A stretch of DNA of 60,000 nt from Tubulanus polymorphus. Its lineage: Eukaryota > Nemertea > Palaeonemertea > Tubulaniformes > Tubulanidae. The translations under genes were made by a program, and so were the position numbers. Of the stretch, positions 18,449-29,117 are shown one piece after another (position 1 is the stretch's first letter; each line of letters starts with the position of its first letter). The notes under the pieces are model-generated. The model was not told the DNA's origin and made no database searches. It saw only the letters and a program-made list of their open reading frames with translations. Location: assembly GCF_964204645.1 (NCBI RefSeq), contig NC_134027.1, positions 17,350,485 to 17,410,484 of the forward strand, read 5' to 3'.

Positions 18449-20163
18449 AAAGAAGTTTCCAGTTTCTAGGCGCCATTTTGTGGCGGTCCCTCGAGGTCCC
18501 TATTGTTGCGATAATTTGCGCTCAATTTTAAAACATAATTTTAGATTGAATATCATATAGTTCTGCAGTCCCTTGCTCGACGAAATCAATTTATACACCA
18601 TTTTAAAGGAAATTAAATGCAGATATTTGCTGGCGATTCTTGGAATTTTTGAACGCAACAATTGAGAACAGTGACGATGTGAAACCAAGGACCGCATATC
18701 TTAACCGTGCGTAAAAGAAATTGCAATATTTATTAATTTTAAAATATCTAAGTATCTCTTAAAGCTATATTTCCAATTTTCTCAGAGGTTAAAGAGGGTT
18801 ATTTGCAGTTAAAGCCTGCGTTGAATTTTTTAAAATATCTTTCCTGACGACTGATCTGTACCCGCTTGAGTTTGAGATTACGCGCGAAAGGGGTCTCCCA
18901 CTGCGCACCGCCATTTCACTGAACATTGAGATTTGTGAAAAGAAATCGCAAAAATAAGATTTTATACTGGTTTGTAATTATCAATATTGCTTCTGATGGT
19001 TATATATTACCTTTATTTTCATATGGTTGAAAATGGACTTTGAGTGCTTTTTGATGAATTCGAGTTTGTGGCGTTGGGAAATTAAAGGATTTCTTGTTAG
19101 AGTGGGGACTTTCTGTGTTGGTTGCAAATGTGGCCTAGTTGAGAACCTAATTTGCGTTTCAACCGAATGTACCACTCATGGTTGGACACTAGAAAAAAAT
19201 CTAAGTTTTTATATAGTTTTGAATATGCGGCGCAGCTGAAAGTTGCCAAACTGGACGTTGACCCCCTAAAACAGAATATCAAATGGGGGACAGATATGAA
19301 CCCCTTTAAATATTATATTGGAATTTTATATCAGTAAGGTTTTCTGGTCGATGTTTTCCAGCAAGAAGGTTGAGATTCATTAAATTCATCGTATGATCCC
19401 AGAATGAGGGATTACCAGAGAGAGATATGTGTTAAATATGTCCTAAGCGTTTAAATTGACTGGCACATTTCACCATCGACTCTAAAACGTTTGATTTCAC
19501 CGAACACAAAATCGGCGCTAGGCTGGACGGGCTGTATACGACAATTCCTCAACTGGGGCGTTCACACTTCAATAGCGGGACAAACCGGATCCCGAAACCA
19601 GATTAACGAATTGCTCCCACCAAAATACGGTACAAAGAAGATATGGATTATCATCTCAAAATATCCCCATGGAAAATGTGAAGAAATCAAAATGGATTTA
19701 AAAATTTCTTGTCGCAAATCTCAATGTTCAGTGAAATTGCAATGCGCAGTGGGAGACCCCTTTTGCGCGTAATCTCAAACTCAAGCGGGTACAGATCAGT
19801 CGTCAGGAAAGATATTTTAAAAAATTCAAATGGAAATGGAAATATAGCTTTAAGAGATACTAAGATATTTTAAAATTAATAAATATTGCGATTTCTTTTA
19901 CGCACGGTTAAGACATGCGGTCCTTGGTTTCACATCGTCACTGTTCTCAATTGTTGCGTTCAAAAATTCCAAGAATCGCCAGCAAATATCTGCATTTCAT
20001 TTCCTTTACAATGGTGTGTAAATTGATTTCGTCGAGCAAGGGACTGCAGAACTATATGATATTCAATCTAAACTTATGTTTTAAAAATGAGCGCAAATTA
20101 TCGCAACAATGGGGACCTCGCGGGACCGCCACAAAATGGCGCCTAGAAACTGGAAACTTCTTT
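18449..20163. mobile_element. Long-TIR non-autonomous DNA element inserted in Gypsy integrase
   Basis: Outer ends AAAGAAGTTTCCAG and the inverse CTGGAAACTTCTTT begin inverted repeats of roughly 480 bp (about 18449-18940 and 19700-20163) with scattered differences. The repeats contain CTAGGCGCCATTTTG. The 750-bp centre shows no convincing ORF. The insertion splits a conserved SPN-YLMFG segment of the integrase, so the insertion is unambiguous. Flanks allow only a 2-bp AT duplication. Family not recognised; foldback or large MITE. Confidence 0.85.
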
Positions 20164-20907
20164 ATTAGGGCTGAAGCCGGTACTGTCTTGGACGGACGAA
20201 CGGTAAGCCATGGTGATAAAAGGAATCTGTTCATCCCAGTTAGACTGGTTCTTGTTCACTGTCATCGCCAGACCATCTAATAGTGTTCGATTATATCTTT
20301 CGACCAAACCATCAGAACAAGGGTGGTAAGCTGTGGTTCTAGTTTTCTTCATCTCGAGAATCTGACATAATTCTGACATTAGTTTAGACTGAAAATTAGC
20401 GCCCTGATCACTGTGCAAAATTCGAGGTACGCCATATCGACAGATAAACTCTGTGACCAGAGTGCGAGCTACCGTCTCAGCTTCTTGATTTGGCAAGGGA
20501 TAAGCTTCTACCCAGCGAGTGAAATAGTCGCTTATGACTAAAATCACAGCGTTGCCCCTGTCAGTGATTGGAAGTGGACCGAGTGTATCTAGAGCGACGC
20601 GTTCCAAGGGTAGTCCTACCCTGTAATCGTTTAAAGGAGCTCTCATCTTCTTTGGAGACGTTTTCCTGGAACCACACGTCTGACAAACACTACACCATGA
20701 CTTAACGTCTGACCGAATACCATACCAAAAATATCGAGTATGAATGGCAGTGAGAGTTTTGCGGAAACCAAAATGAGCTGCAGTGCGGGCGGAATGAAGA
20801 CTGAGAAACACATCTCGTCTGAAAATCGCAGGTAAGAGAATTAACTTAGATGTAGGCAATCCATCTCTCTTCTTTATGATAAATAAAACTCCGTTGGAAA
20901 CTTCCAA
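20164..20907 (-). pseudogene. Gypsy integrase, zinc-binding and catalytic core
   Basis: HH-CC zinc module (HSARTAAHFGF..WCSVCQTC), then the rve core with Asp in VALDTLGPLP, Asp in LHSDQGANF and Glu in GLVERYNRT, so the DDE triad is intact. It ends TGFSPN, where the 1.7-kb element begins. The first residues join the RNase H/linker region upstream with a break near 20910-20925. Confidence 0.85.
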
Positions 20908-20925
20908 ATTCTGCCACCTAGACCA

Positions 20926-22310
20926 TTAAAATTTACTTGTATCGTCGCGATGTGACACATCCTGCCACGATGGTTTCTCACCCTTCATCAACGCCGCTAC
21001 TATCCAAGAAAATTCAACATCTTTTTCTTGTTCTTCAGCCAAACTCTTACAAGAAAAAGATTCGTCAAAATTGATACTAGAAATAATGACTGAACTTGCG
21101 CTAGCCAGAACAGGATAGGTTTCGACATCGTGAAAATAGCTATGTTGCACGGAGATATATCTGAAGCTCCTCTCTTCGAAGCAGAAAGACAGTGTGCACA
21201 TTCTCTTCGAGATAAAGCGTCGGCGTTTAAGTGCTGTCTGCCTGGTCGACGCTGTATATCGAAATCGTATGAGCCAACGTGCGACTTGACCTTCTGGATC
21301 TTTAAACGACATGAGCCATCTCAAAGATCCGTGGTCTGTTCTAAGTAGAAATTTCGATCCTAAAAGGTAATGTCGAAAATTCTTTATAAAGGTGACTACT
21401 GCTAATAATTCTCTTCTGGTCACACAATAATTCCTTTCTTGTTTAGATAGAGTACGGCTACCATAGGCGACAACTCTCTCTACACCATCATAACTTTGAG
21501 ATAAAACTCCTCCTAAGCCGACTCCGGAAGCATCTGTGTCAAGAATAATCGGCAGACCCGGGGTGAAATAAGCTAAGACAGGAGCTGAGGAAAGCATACT
21601 CTTCAACTTAGAGAATGAAGTTTGACATTCATTACTCCAAACGAATAGACGTCCCTTCTCGGTAAGTCTATGTAGAGGTTTCGCGATAGTAGCGAAATTT
21701 TCGCAGAAATGTCTGTAGTAGGAAGCTAATCCAAGAAATGACCTGACATCGGTCTGGCACTTCGGCTCTGGCCAGTTGGCTACGGACTCCACCTTGCTTG
21801 GGTCACACGAATCTCCAGGCTCTGATACAATATGCCCCAAAAATAATACTGAAGGTTTGAAAAAGTCACACTTTTTCGGCTTTAGCTTCAAGCCAGCATG
21901 TCGCAATCTTGAAAATACTTGTCGTAGATTATGTAAAGTTGAATCAAAATTCTTTCCATAAACTACGATATCGTCTAGATAAATCAAACAGATTTCATTT
22001 TGCAAACCGCGTTACACAGACCAAACGGCGTTTTGTTAAATTGATAGAGGCCATTCCTCACTACGAATGCTGATTTCTCACGGGCTTTTTCAGATAGTTC
22101 CACCTGCCAATAACCGGAAGCTAAGTCCATGGTACAGAAATACTTCGCACCAGATAACGAACGGATAGAATCATCGATTCTGGGCAACGGATAAGCATCT
22201 TTGACGGTAAGTTCATTTAATCTTCTATAGTCGACGCAAAATCTAGTACTGCCATCTTTCTTGCTTACCAAAAACGATAGGGCTTGCCCATGGCGAAGTA
22301 GAGGGTTCAA
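20926..22310 (-). pseudogene. Gypsy reverse transcriptase and RNase H
   Basis: RT fingers and palm: VSKKDGSTRFCVDYRRLN, MDLASGYWQVEL and TPFGLCNA up to about 22008, then a deletion that removes about 20-25 residues before the catalytic IYLDDIVVYG. The thumb follows (LGHIVSEPGD, DVRSFLGLASYYRHF), then RNase H (PIILDTDASGVGLGGVLSQ, RNYCVTRRELLAVV, LRTDHGSLRWL). RT and RNase H active-site Asp residues are seen, but the RT joint is broken in frame near 22006. Confidence 0.85.
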
Positions 22311-22342
22311 TCACTTCTCGCTGAAGCATGTCTTTGACTAAT

Positions 22343-23260
22343 TCATCTGCTAAAGCTTGTCTGGCTGGTGCTAGTCGTCGAGCTCTGTCGTACTGGTCGG
22401 GCATCACCTGTGTCAATTTCGTGTTGAATACCTTGAGCTACACCGAGATCTGAATTTGATGTCACAAATATATCGGAATATTCTATGAATAACTTCTTTA
22501 AACAGGAAGCTTCAGAAGCATTGATATTCGCACTGCTACGCTCTATTAATTCTCTCAGGTGGTCAGGAACGGTTTCGGAGCTTGGCGCCTGTTCGCGTCC
22601 TACATGATTTATGCAGCCATCGGGGGTGACTTTGGTAACTGATCTCAAGACGCCTATGGTAGAACCTGGATTCACAATAAGCGGATCATTAGTTGGATTC
22701 ATCAGCCTAACAGGTAAATAATCTTTGCCGGTATCTATTAAAGTTCTGGCGGTCACATATTTGTACTTCGAATGATTTCTTGCACGTTCGATAACTGACC
22801 ACTTGCAGGGAATGGTTCCGTCCGGTACAACTCCTTGAACTATTTTCTCAGATCGGGGAGGAATGATTGTTTTCTCTAGACTCCTGACGTAGATGTCATT
22901 ATCGTCTTGATGGCAGTATTTCTTATAATCAATTTGACTATCTCCGCATACGATGCTATGGCTTGCTGCATAAATCTTGCAATCGTAGTACTCCAGGAAA
23001 TCCATCCCTATAATGACTTGATTTGAAATCTCAGCTACTACGAATTCCTAGGGTGTCGGTTTGTTGAAAATATTAATATTGGCACAAACTTGACCAAAGA
23101 CTTTAAGTGAAGTTCCATTAGCTGCGCATAAATTGAAATCGCACGTGGTAAGTGAATCGCGAGTAATGGCGTCGAGCGTGATGAAAACATCGTGACTTAA
23201 AACAGAAATACAGGCTCCAGTGTCAATTAAACAATCGGAAGTCTGCCTTTAAATCTACCC
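22343..23260 (-). pseudogene. Gypsy aspartic protease and linker
   Basis: The protease active site CLIDTGACISVLS is near 23250-23215 (minus strand), followed by the flap-region LCAANGTS and the VIIGMDFLEYY helix near 22990. A TAG at about 23049 interrupts it. Downstream comes the usual beta-rich Gypsy segment (PPRSEKIVQGVVPDG) and an acidic DIFVTSNSDLG leading to RT. Frames change between gag and protease. Confidence 0.75.
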
Positions 23261-23369
23261 TCGACGATTATGTTCGAGTCTGTTTTGCCGAATTGTTTAT
23301 CTGTAGTCCTAACACTTAATTTGACTATTGGTTTATCGATTTCAGGATGAAGTGGTTTTGATGAGAGCT

Positions 23370-24308
23370 CTACTGTCTGGGCTGATTTGGCTCTCCTCGG
23401 ACCAGCCGTTGTCCGTTTCCCTGACGATTTGAATTGGAAACTCTACAGAATCGAGCTATGTGTCCCGTCTCACCGCAGTTATAACATTTGTCGTCTTTCT
23501 TCTGTTCTCCGCGCCTAAACTGATCTCGGGGACCATTTCCGTTCATCATTACGGTCTTCACCATGCTGCTGAGTTCTGACACTTGATGTTTCAACTCTCG
23601 AAGTTCACTGTGATCGTCGAGCTTAACCGAGTTAACATGGCCACGACTTCCTCGTTCACGGTCGTCTTCAAGCTTGGTAAAGCCTTCCAGCTCAACTGCT
23701 AATCGAACCAACTCATTTAGATTCTCGCACCTGTTTCTGTACAGCTGCATTCGCAAATCGCGGTCATCTAATGCATCGATAAAATGGGTTCTGATCATTC
23801 GATCACGCTGACGAGAATCAAGGTCTGGATACGCTCTCGCTGATAACGTGGTAAGAGCTTGGGCTAACTCACGTAACGTCTCATTTCGTCTTCGTTTTCT
23901 ATTTCTAATTTCAGCCAAGAATAACTCTGCCTGATTTCCATAACCGAATCTACTGTCGAGTATTCTATTCAGTTCGTGATAATTGGAACGATCACATGCC
24001 GGGACTGCACACGCCAACTGTCGAGCAGGACCACGAAGTGATGCAAACAAGTAGTCTGCTTTCGTTTCATCGTTCCAACCATTAATTCGTGCCACCGTTT
24101 CGAAGACTTGACTGTAGTCTTGCCAGGGAGTTTCGCCAGAGTACAATTCGGGCTTCATCTTGCAGACACTAAAAGACGAATCTCGTTGATACGGTCGTAC
24201 GTCACTGGAAACTGGAACATGAAATCTCTCGCGTTCGTCCTCAGACGGTAGATCATGCAGCATATCACCACCAGCTTCTCTGCGCATGACGATGGGTTCC
24301 ATCATCAC
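23370..24308 (-). CDS. gag: Gypsy Gag with CCHC zinc knuckle
   Basis: 312 residues, open. The capsid-like helical region includes YSGETPWQDYSQVFETVARING, NEAKADYLFASLRG-type helices (here ETKADYLFASLRG) and RNRKRRRNETLRELAQAL. A Gly/Arg-rich C-terminus holds one CCHC knuckle, CYNCGETGHIARFC, at about residues 280-293. Known role: virus-like particle formation and RNA packaging. It lies about 310 bp downstream of the primer-binding site on this strand. Confidence 0.85.
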   Translation of the reverse strand: MMMEPIVMRREAGGDMLHDLPSEDERERFHVPVSSDVRPYQRDSSFSVCKMKPELYSGETPWQDYSQVFETVARINGWNDETKADYLFASLRGPARQLACAVPACDRSNYHELNRILDSRFGYGNQAELFLAEIRNRKRRRNETLRELAQALTTLSARAYPDLDSRQRDRMIRTHFIDALDDRDLRMQLYRNRCENLNELVRLAVELEGFTKLEDDRERGSRGHVNSVKLDDHSELRELKHQVSELSSMVKTVMMNGNGPRDQFRRGEQKKDDKCYNCGETGHIARFCRVSNSNRQGNGQRLVRGEPNQPRQ

Positions 24309-24616
24309 ACGATTCTCTGATGGACTTAAACTGCGGGATCTCCGATGGTCACCATTTGAGCTACAGATCTCTTTATTGCGACTATATATATATTTCTGAC
24401 TATAGATCTCGTTTCCATTCTCAAACCTAAGACGTTGATGTATACTTAAAATAATAGAAAGTAATCATCTATATGTGCATATACGTCTTCGAGTCAAGTT
24501 TCAGGAAAGGCCCAGTTCATGACTATTGAATACCAGGCCCAATAACGAGTGCTTCTCATCCGAAGCTGGGCACAAGCTGAATAGGAGGAACGTCGCATCA
24601 TCGAAAAATATAAATA

Positions 24617-24634
24617 ATCCCACCGCTGCCACCA
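24617..24634 (-). promoter_or_regulatory. Primer-binding site, tRNA-Leu-like 3' end
   Basis: The minus strand reads TGGTGGCAGCGGTGGGAT, the exact complement of a tRNA 3' end ATCCCACCGCTGCCACCA, which is of leucine-tRNA type. It is preceded (minus strand) by CCGATACAAAA, fitting an LTR end in CA. It sits upstream of gag in the correct orientation. Confidence 0.8.
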
Positions 24635-24637
24635 TTT

Positions 24638-26164
24638 TGTATCGGATTTTGGTAGTAGCGTGGTCGAAATCCGTAGGCGTCCGCTACGGGGTCCGTCCCA
24701 GGTCACCTTACTTCGGGGAGTGAAGTAAAGAAGGAGCTGCCCTAAACTGCAGCTTCCCCGGGAAAAGGATTCATTCGTCAAAAATACTAAAAGTCGAGGA
24801 TTATCTGTTGTAAAAAAGGTTTGTCAACTCCACTGTTGTTGCTCCTGCTTTCCCCATGACTCCAGGTTATCTGGCCAGAAGAACCACCCCCAGCCCCACC
24901 TCTTGATAGACCGCGTTCGGAGGATTTCACCATAAAAATATCCATCTAGGGCTCAGTCATGACTCCTTCCAAGTGCGTTCCGTTGCACAATATCGTCCCC
25001 CCGTACAATCTCGCAGGATATCTCGCAACAACTAGTCTAGACCTCACATATTTTCAACCTCACAGTCTCGAACTAATAAAAACAAAACCACGAATGATGC
25101 GACTCTCCTCTCCTCATGTTCCTTCTTCAGACGTGCCCAGCTTCCAAAAACATAACAGACTCGCCATGGAGAAATATATATACAATAGCCATGTCATTAG
25201 GCCATTTATTAGGTCAATAAATACAGCATCGACAGGACATTTCCATAGTACAGGACTATGGAAAAATGCATACAAACTGCTCTCAACCTCGCTCTAAGAG
25301 GTTTAACCAATTATTATAAATAGATGTATTGCGAAAATCGCAATAAAATATCATGGTGACGGATGGAAATCGCAGTATCAGCTTCAATAGGCTATCAAAG
25401 CTGGAGAGAAAGTGATTAAGTTCACCCAGCTTCAGAGTTGAAGCAAGAAATGCTTCAGCTGCTTTGAAATAAGGATCTCAGATAGAAAGCTTCAAATCAT
25501 GCTTTCAGACGACTCCCAAAGTAACTATTCAGCTAGGCTGTATAAGATTCGTAATGAAGGTTGAAGCATCACAAAGCTGGAAAGCTTGATGCTTTAAGAA
25601 ACATGCTTCGCATCACAAAAGCTGAGATCTTTAGTCTATGCACACGATAATTCAAATCTTCTCTATCTACATGATAATTGTAGTTGAAGCATCTAAAAAG
25701 TGAAAGCTTCAAAGCATCCCCATGCTTCACGGGGGGAACATGCTTCACCATGAAGTTATTTGATTCTATCTACAAACATACGATACTTCACATCGATGAT
25801 AGCTGAAGCATCTTAAAAGTGAAAGCTTCAAAGCATCATTGCTTGACCATAATAAAGTTATTTCATTCCATCTACATGCGATACTTCATGACGATTAGTT
25901 GAAGCATCTCAAAGCATCTCAAAGCTGAATGCTTCAAAAGTAAGGGTCTGGAAAACGATTCCCATATGTCACCATCAATGACGAAATAGCTTATAATACG
26001 CTGTCGTTAGAAATATAATTTAATTCTAACCATGTTCTATGCAATTGCTCACCGAATAAAGGTAGTCAGTCAGCCAATCTTCAAATAAATATCTTCAGTT
26101 TGCTTGCTTTATAACTTGACGTAAGTTGACAATCAAGTTGTTATTACTGAGCAGCCGAACTGTC
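24638..26164 (-). other. Probable Gypsy 5' LTR and upstream region, boundary unclear
   Basis: No supported gene. By position the 5' LTR of the minus-strand Gypsy begins at about 24638 and runs upward. Its outer end cannot be placed because the partner LTR is missing. The region includes short ORFs of random composition and, at 25380-25960, the GAAGCATC repeats listed separately. Confidence 0.4.
25380..25960. repeat. Diverged tandem repeats with TTGAAGCATC / GCTTCAAAGC
   Basis: Four to five diverged units of roughly 115 bp share (A/T)GTTGAAGCATCT..AAAGTGAAAGCTTCAAAGCATC and ATAAAGTTATTT(C/G)ATTC(C/T)ATCTACA. Each unit contains the self-complementary pair TGAAGC/GCTTCA, so hairpins are possible. 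The units fade at both sides. Confidence 0.7.
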
Positions 26165-26335
26165 ACACTTATATAGAGGCGCGGCGTGACGTCACAACAA
26201 AAACAAAGGCTCTAATTGGCCGAGAGACGCGAAGCATGACGTCACGCAACAACAAAAGCCGCGATTGGCTAGAAAAACACGTGCAGAGACGAGCACACCA
26301 CAACAAAGGCTGTGATTGGTTGAAAAACCACAGCG
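26165..26335 (-). promoter_or_regulatory. CCAAT/CRE repeat promoter-like block with TATA box
   Basis: On the minus strand three CCAAT boxes (in AACCAATCAC near 26316, AGCCAATCGC near 26266, GGCCAATTAG near 26214) are about 50 bp apart in a diverged direct repeat. Two of the spacers carry a full TGACGTCA cAMP-response element. A TATATAAG box follows at about 26169-26176, and an initiator-like CTCAGT about 20-30 bp further on. The order CCAAT-CRE-TATA points leftward, toward the Gypsy gag. Confidence 0.55.
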
Positions 26336-26559
26336 AGGCTCAGCTCTGCACAAAAATTATTGAAACACAGGAATCGAACCCGCACGGATAATTATTATGA
26401 AAACTTTGAGAACTACGCGAATAGAAGTGAAAATAGAAGTCCCGCGACAGAAATTAAGGTCGATAAATCACTCAAATGTGAATCTATCTACCCCGCGCCT
26501 ATATGGTTCAATTAATACAACGCGACATCGCATAAGAAAGGAAGGCAAAGGAAGAGAGG

Positions 26560-26785
26560 GGAGGACACCGAAGCGAAAGAAAACAACAAATCAAAATCAA
26601 TTTTCGCTACACTACTTCCGATTTCCCCATGAACTTCAAACCGGACGTCAAGTGACGTCATTTTTTTCTGACTTTGTCAGCTAGTCAGAATCGGTTAAGA
26701 AGACACTTTGTAGCATCCACATATACGCGTTTACCAAAGGGACGTCCTCCGGGCGCCTTAGGCGCCCGGCGTTCGTCTATGAATA
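26560..26785 (+). repeat. Dispersed repeat, copy 1 (inverted copy at 45660-45835)
   Basis: The segment with CATATACGCGTTTACCAAAG, GACGTCCTCCGGGCGCC and TTTTTTCTGACTTTGTCAG matches the reverse complement of 45660-45835. It contains a GGGCGCCTTAGGCGCCC palindrome. No coding potential is seen. Confidence 0.7.
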
Positions 26786-27183
26786 TAATACCCCTTATCT
26801 CTTTATTATCTTTAGTAGTTTTGGTACTTTTAGTACATAAAGAATAAATCTTTATTTTATAAGTAGTGAATAAAATAACTTTTAAAACTACTAAACTGCT
26901 AAAGAGATAAAGACATAAATATATATATATTACCGTTTCAATAATTATATTTATTCATCTGATGGATTTTATATATTACTGTTCCAATAATAAAATTTAT
27001 TTATCACAAATATTTATTATATATTACTGTTTCAATAATGATAAATATCATAGACTTATCATATATAAAAATTATTTATATATTCATTTTTCTAAGTACT
27101 TATAAAATAAAGATATATGCTTAATGTACTAAAAGTACTAAAAGTACTAAAGAAAATAAAGACATAACAAACACATATAGATG

Positions 27184-27246
<63 letters not shown>

Positions 27247-27513
27247 ATTCAGTAATAAATGTCATAGATTTATTTATCTCTCAGATTTATTACATATATT
27301 TGATTCAGTAATGATAAATCTATATGTGTTTGTTATGTCTCTATTGTCTTTATTGTCTTTAGTAGTTTAGTAGTTTTAAAAACAATTTTATTCAGTACTA
27401 ATAAAATAAAGATATATTCTGTATGTACTAAAGGTACGAAAACTACTAAAGACAAAAAAGACAATCACCTAATACGTATCTAATACGTATTATTAGAAAA
27501 ATTTAGTATTAAA
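26786..27513. repeat. AT-rich satellite-like block with (TA)n
   Basis: No gene. TA dinucleotides run from about 27188 to 27243. Around them lie inverted copies of ACTAAAGACAATAAAGACATAACAAA-type sequence (27120-27185 against 27315-27385; also 26800-26905 against 27365-27470), so the whole block can fold on the (TA)n centre. Units of TTACTGTTTCAATAAT.AA recur at 26930-27040. It ends directly before the copy B polymerase promoter. Confidence 0.7.
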
Positions 27514-29012
27514 ATGGAACCAAATAAGTACTACTGCCCAACATGTAAAATCAATATAGATAAATCCCAAAAAGCAAGGCACAATAAAACTAAATCTCAC
27601 TTAGAAAATAAATTAAAGTTAAAATATAAAGATGATATATTAGAAACTAAATTAGATGAATTAAAGAATGATAAAGAAACATATAAATGTGATACATGTA
27701 ATCAATCATTCAGTGATAAAAGATATTATACTGAACATTTAAAATCTAAAAGTCATATTAGAAATATGAATAATGATATTTTAGGTGAGGATTATTTTGA
27801 TAAAGATAATGATAAGAAACAGAAGACAATTAAAAGAATAAAAAATAAATTAAACAATAAAAGGCCATACATGGAAGATGTAAGAAATTATATTAATTCA
27901 TTAGATAATAAAGAAGAAATAGAGATAACCGAAGCATTTAAAAGTGATATTGGTCCAGCTGCTATTGAGTTTAAATTTCATAAAGGAAAAACATTAGAAG
28001 AAAATAAAAAACATTTAGAAAATATGAAAAATATTATAAAAGTAATAACAGATGTTGAATACCCTAAAATTAGTATATCTTCTAAAGTAAACTTTATAAA
28101 ATCTGAAGATGAACCAATATATAATATAAATTCTCATTCACAACATATTATTTCAAAACAACATATAGATGATAAATAAGATAAATGTTATAATGAAGTA
28201 AAAACTAAAATAGAAGAGAAATATTTTGAAGGATCTGGTTTAATATTTGATGAAATAATATTTATGACTTTACATGTTTATGACAGAAAATATAATAAGT
28301 TAACTAAATCAAAACCAATTGATGAAAATAATCTATCATATTATAAAGAACCAGATATTGAAGCGTCAAGTTATATCAAATTACCATTTAAAACTAATGT
28401 TGTTATAAATGTACACAATTCTGATGATAAATGCTTTCTATGGTCAATAATTAGTTGCTTACATCCTGCAACTGATAATATTTGTAGAGTATCAAATTAT
28501 AAACCATTTGAAAATAATTATAAGATAGATAATTATCCAGTTAGAATTAAAAATATCCCAAAAATAGATAGAGATAATAATATTAAGATAAATGTGTTTC
28601 ATTTAGTCAAATTGCCAAAAACAAAAGGTAATAATATTAGTTGCTTACATCCTGCAACTGATAATATTTGTAGAGTATCAAATTATAAACCATTTGAAAA
28701 TAATTATAAGATAGATAATTATCCAGTTAGAATTAAAAATATCCCAAAAATAGATAGAGATAATAATATTAAGATAAATGTGTTTCATTTAGTCAAATTG
28801 CCAAAAACAAAAGGTAATAATATTAAACATTATACATTAGAACCTTTATACTTATCAAAAGATTATGATTCAAATGTTGTTATAGATATACTATATTATG
28901 AGAATCATTATATGTGGATAAAACGTATTGATTTGTTTTTGAAATCAGAAAATGATTTTGATAATAAAATATATCTATGTAGAAAATGTATAACTAAATT
29001 CAGAACCGAAAC
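27514..29012 (+). pseudogene. polB: Polinton polymerase B, N-terminal fragment (copy B)
   Basis: Two N-terminal C2H2 fingers (CPTCKINI; CDTCNQSF) and the following domain match 16703-15400 of copy A in opposite orientation. A TAA at 28177-28179 interrupts it. A 186-bp in-frame direct duplication (about 28451-28636 and 28637-28822; unit begins SCLHPATDN) is unique to this copy. The fragment ends near 29010 inside a Cys-rich segment (LCRKC), where spacer sequence begins. No catalytic motif is included. The start carries an AAATTTAGTATTAAAATGG motif as in A. Confidence 0.85.
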
Positions 29013-29117
29013 GCTTTGTGATGTAATTGATTAATCCTTTTCAACTGAAATAGCACATTCGATCAATATTCAAATGAGCTACACCCCATTCAACTGAATA
29101 TAAAATGTGGCACAGAT
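29011..29117 (+). repeat. Displaced copy of the Polinton spacer
   Basis: About 107 bases starting GATGTAATTGATTAATCC match the reverse complement of 560-670 and part of 52320-52410 (TTTCAACTGAAATAGCACA is identical in all). It joins the truncated polymerase fragment to the truncated BEL element, so it marks a recombination or template-switch junction. Confidence 0.75.

Larger units (their letters stand above)
17190..24640 (-). mobile_element. Gypsy (Metaviridae-like) LTR retrotransposon, minus strand, decayed
   Basis: Order from 24.6 to 17.2 kb is PBS, gag with zinc knuckle, aspartic protease, RT, RNase H, integrase and an extra zinc-finger ORF, which is the Gypsy order. The integrase is split by a 1.7-kb element, and protease, RT and RT-RH joints carry breaks. 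The 3' LTR is not visible because the palindrome at 16783-17189 cuts the element. Codon composition is balanced, unlike the AT-rich Polinton genes. Confidence 0.85.

Noticed and set aside
24494-24781. 95-codon minus-strand ORF over the PBS
   Set aside because: It spans the primer-binding site and LTR end, so it is not coding.
24638-26785. Exact 5' LTR of the minus-strand Gypsy
   Set aside because: Without the 3' partner the outer border cannot be drawn; only the inner border beside the PBS is supported.
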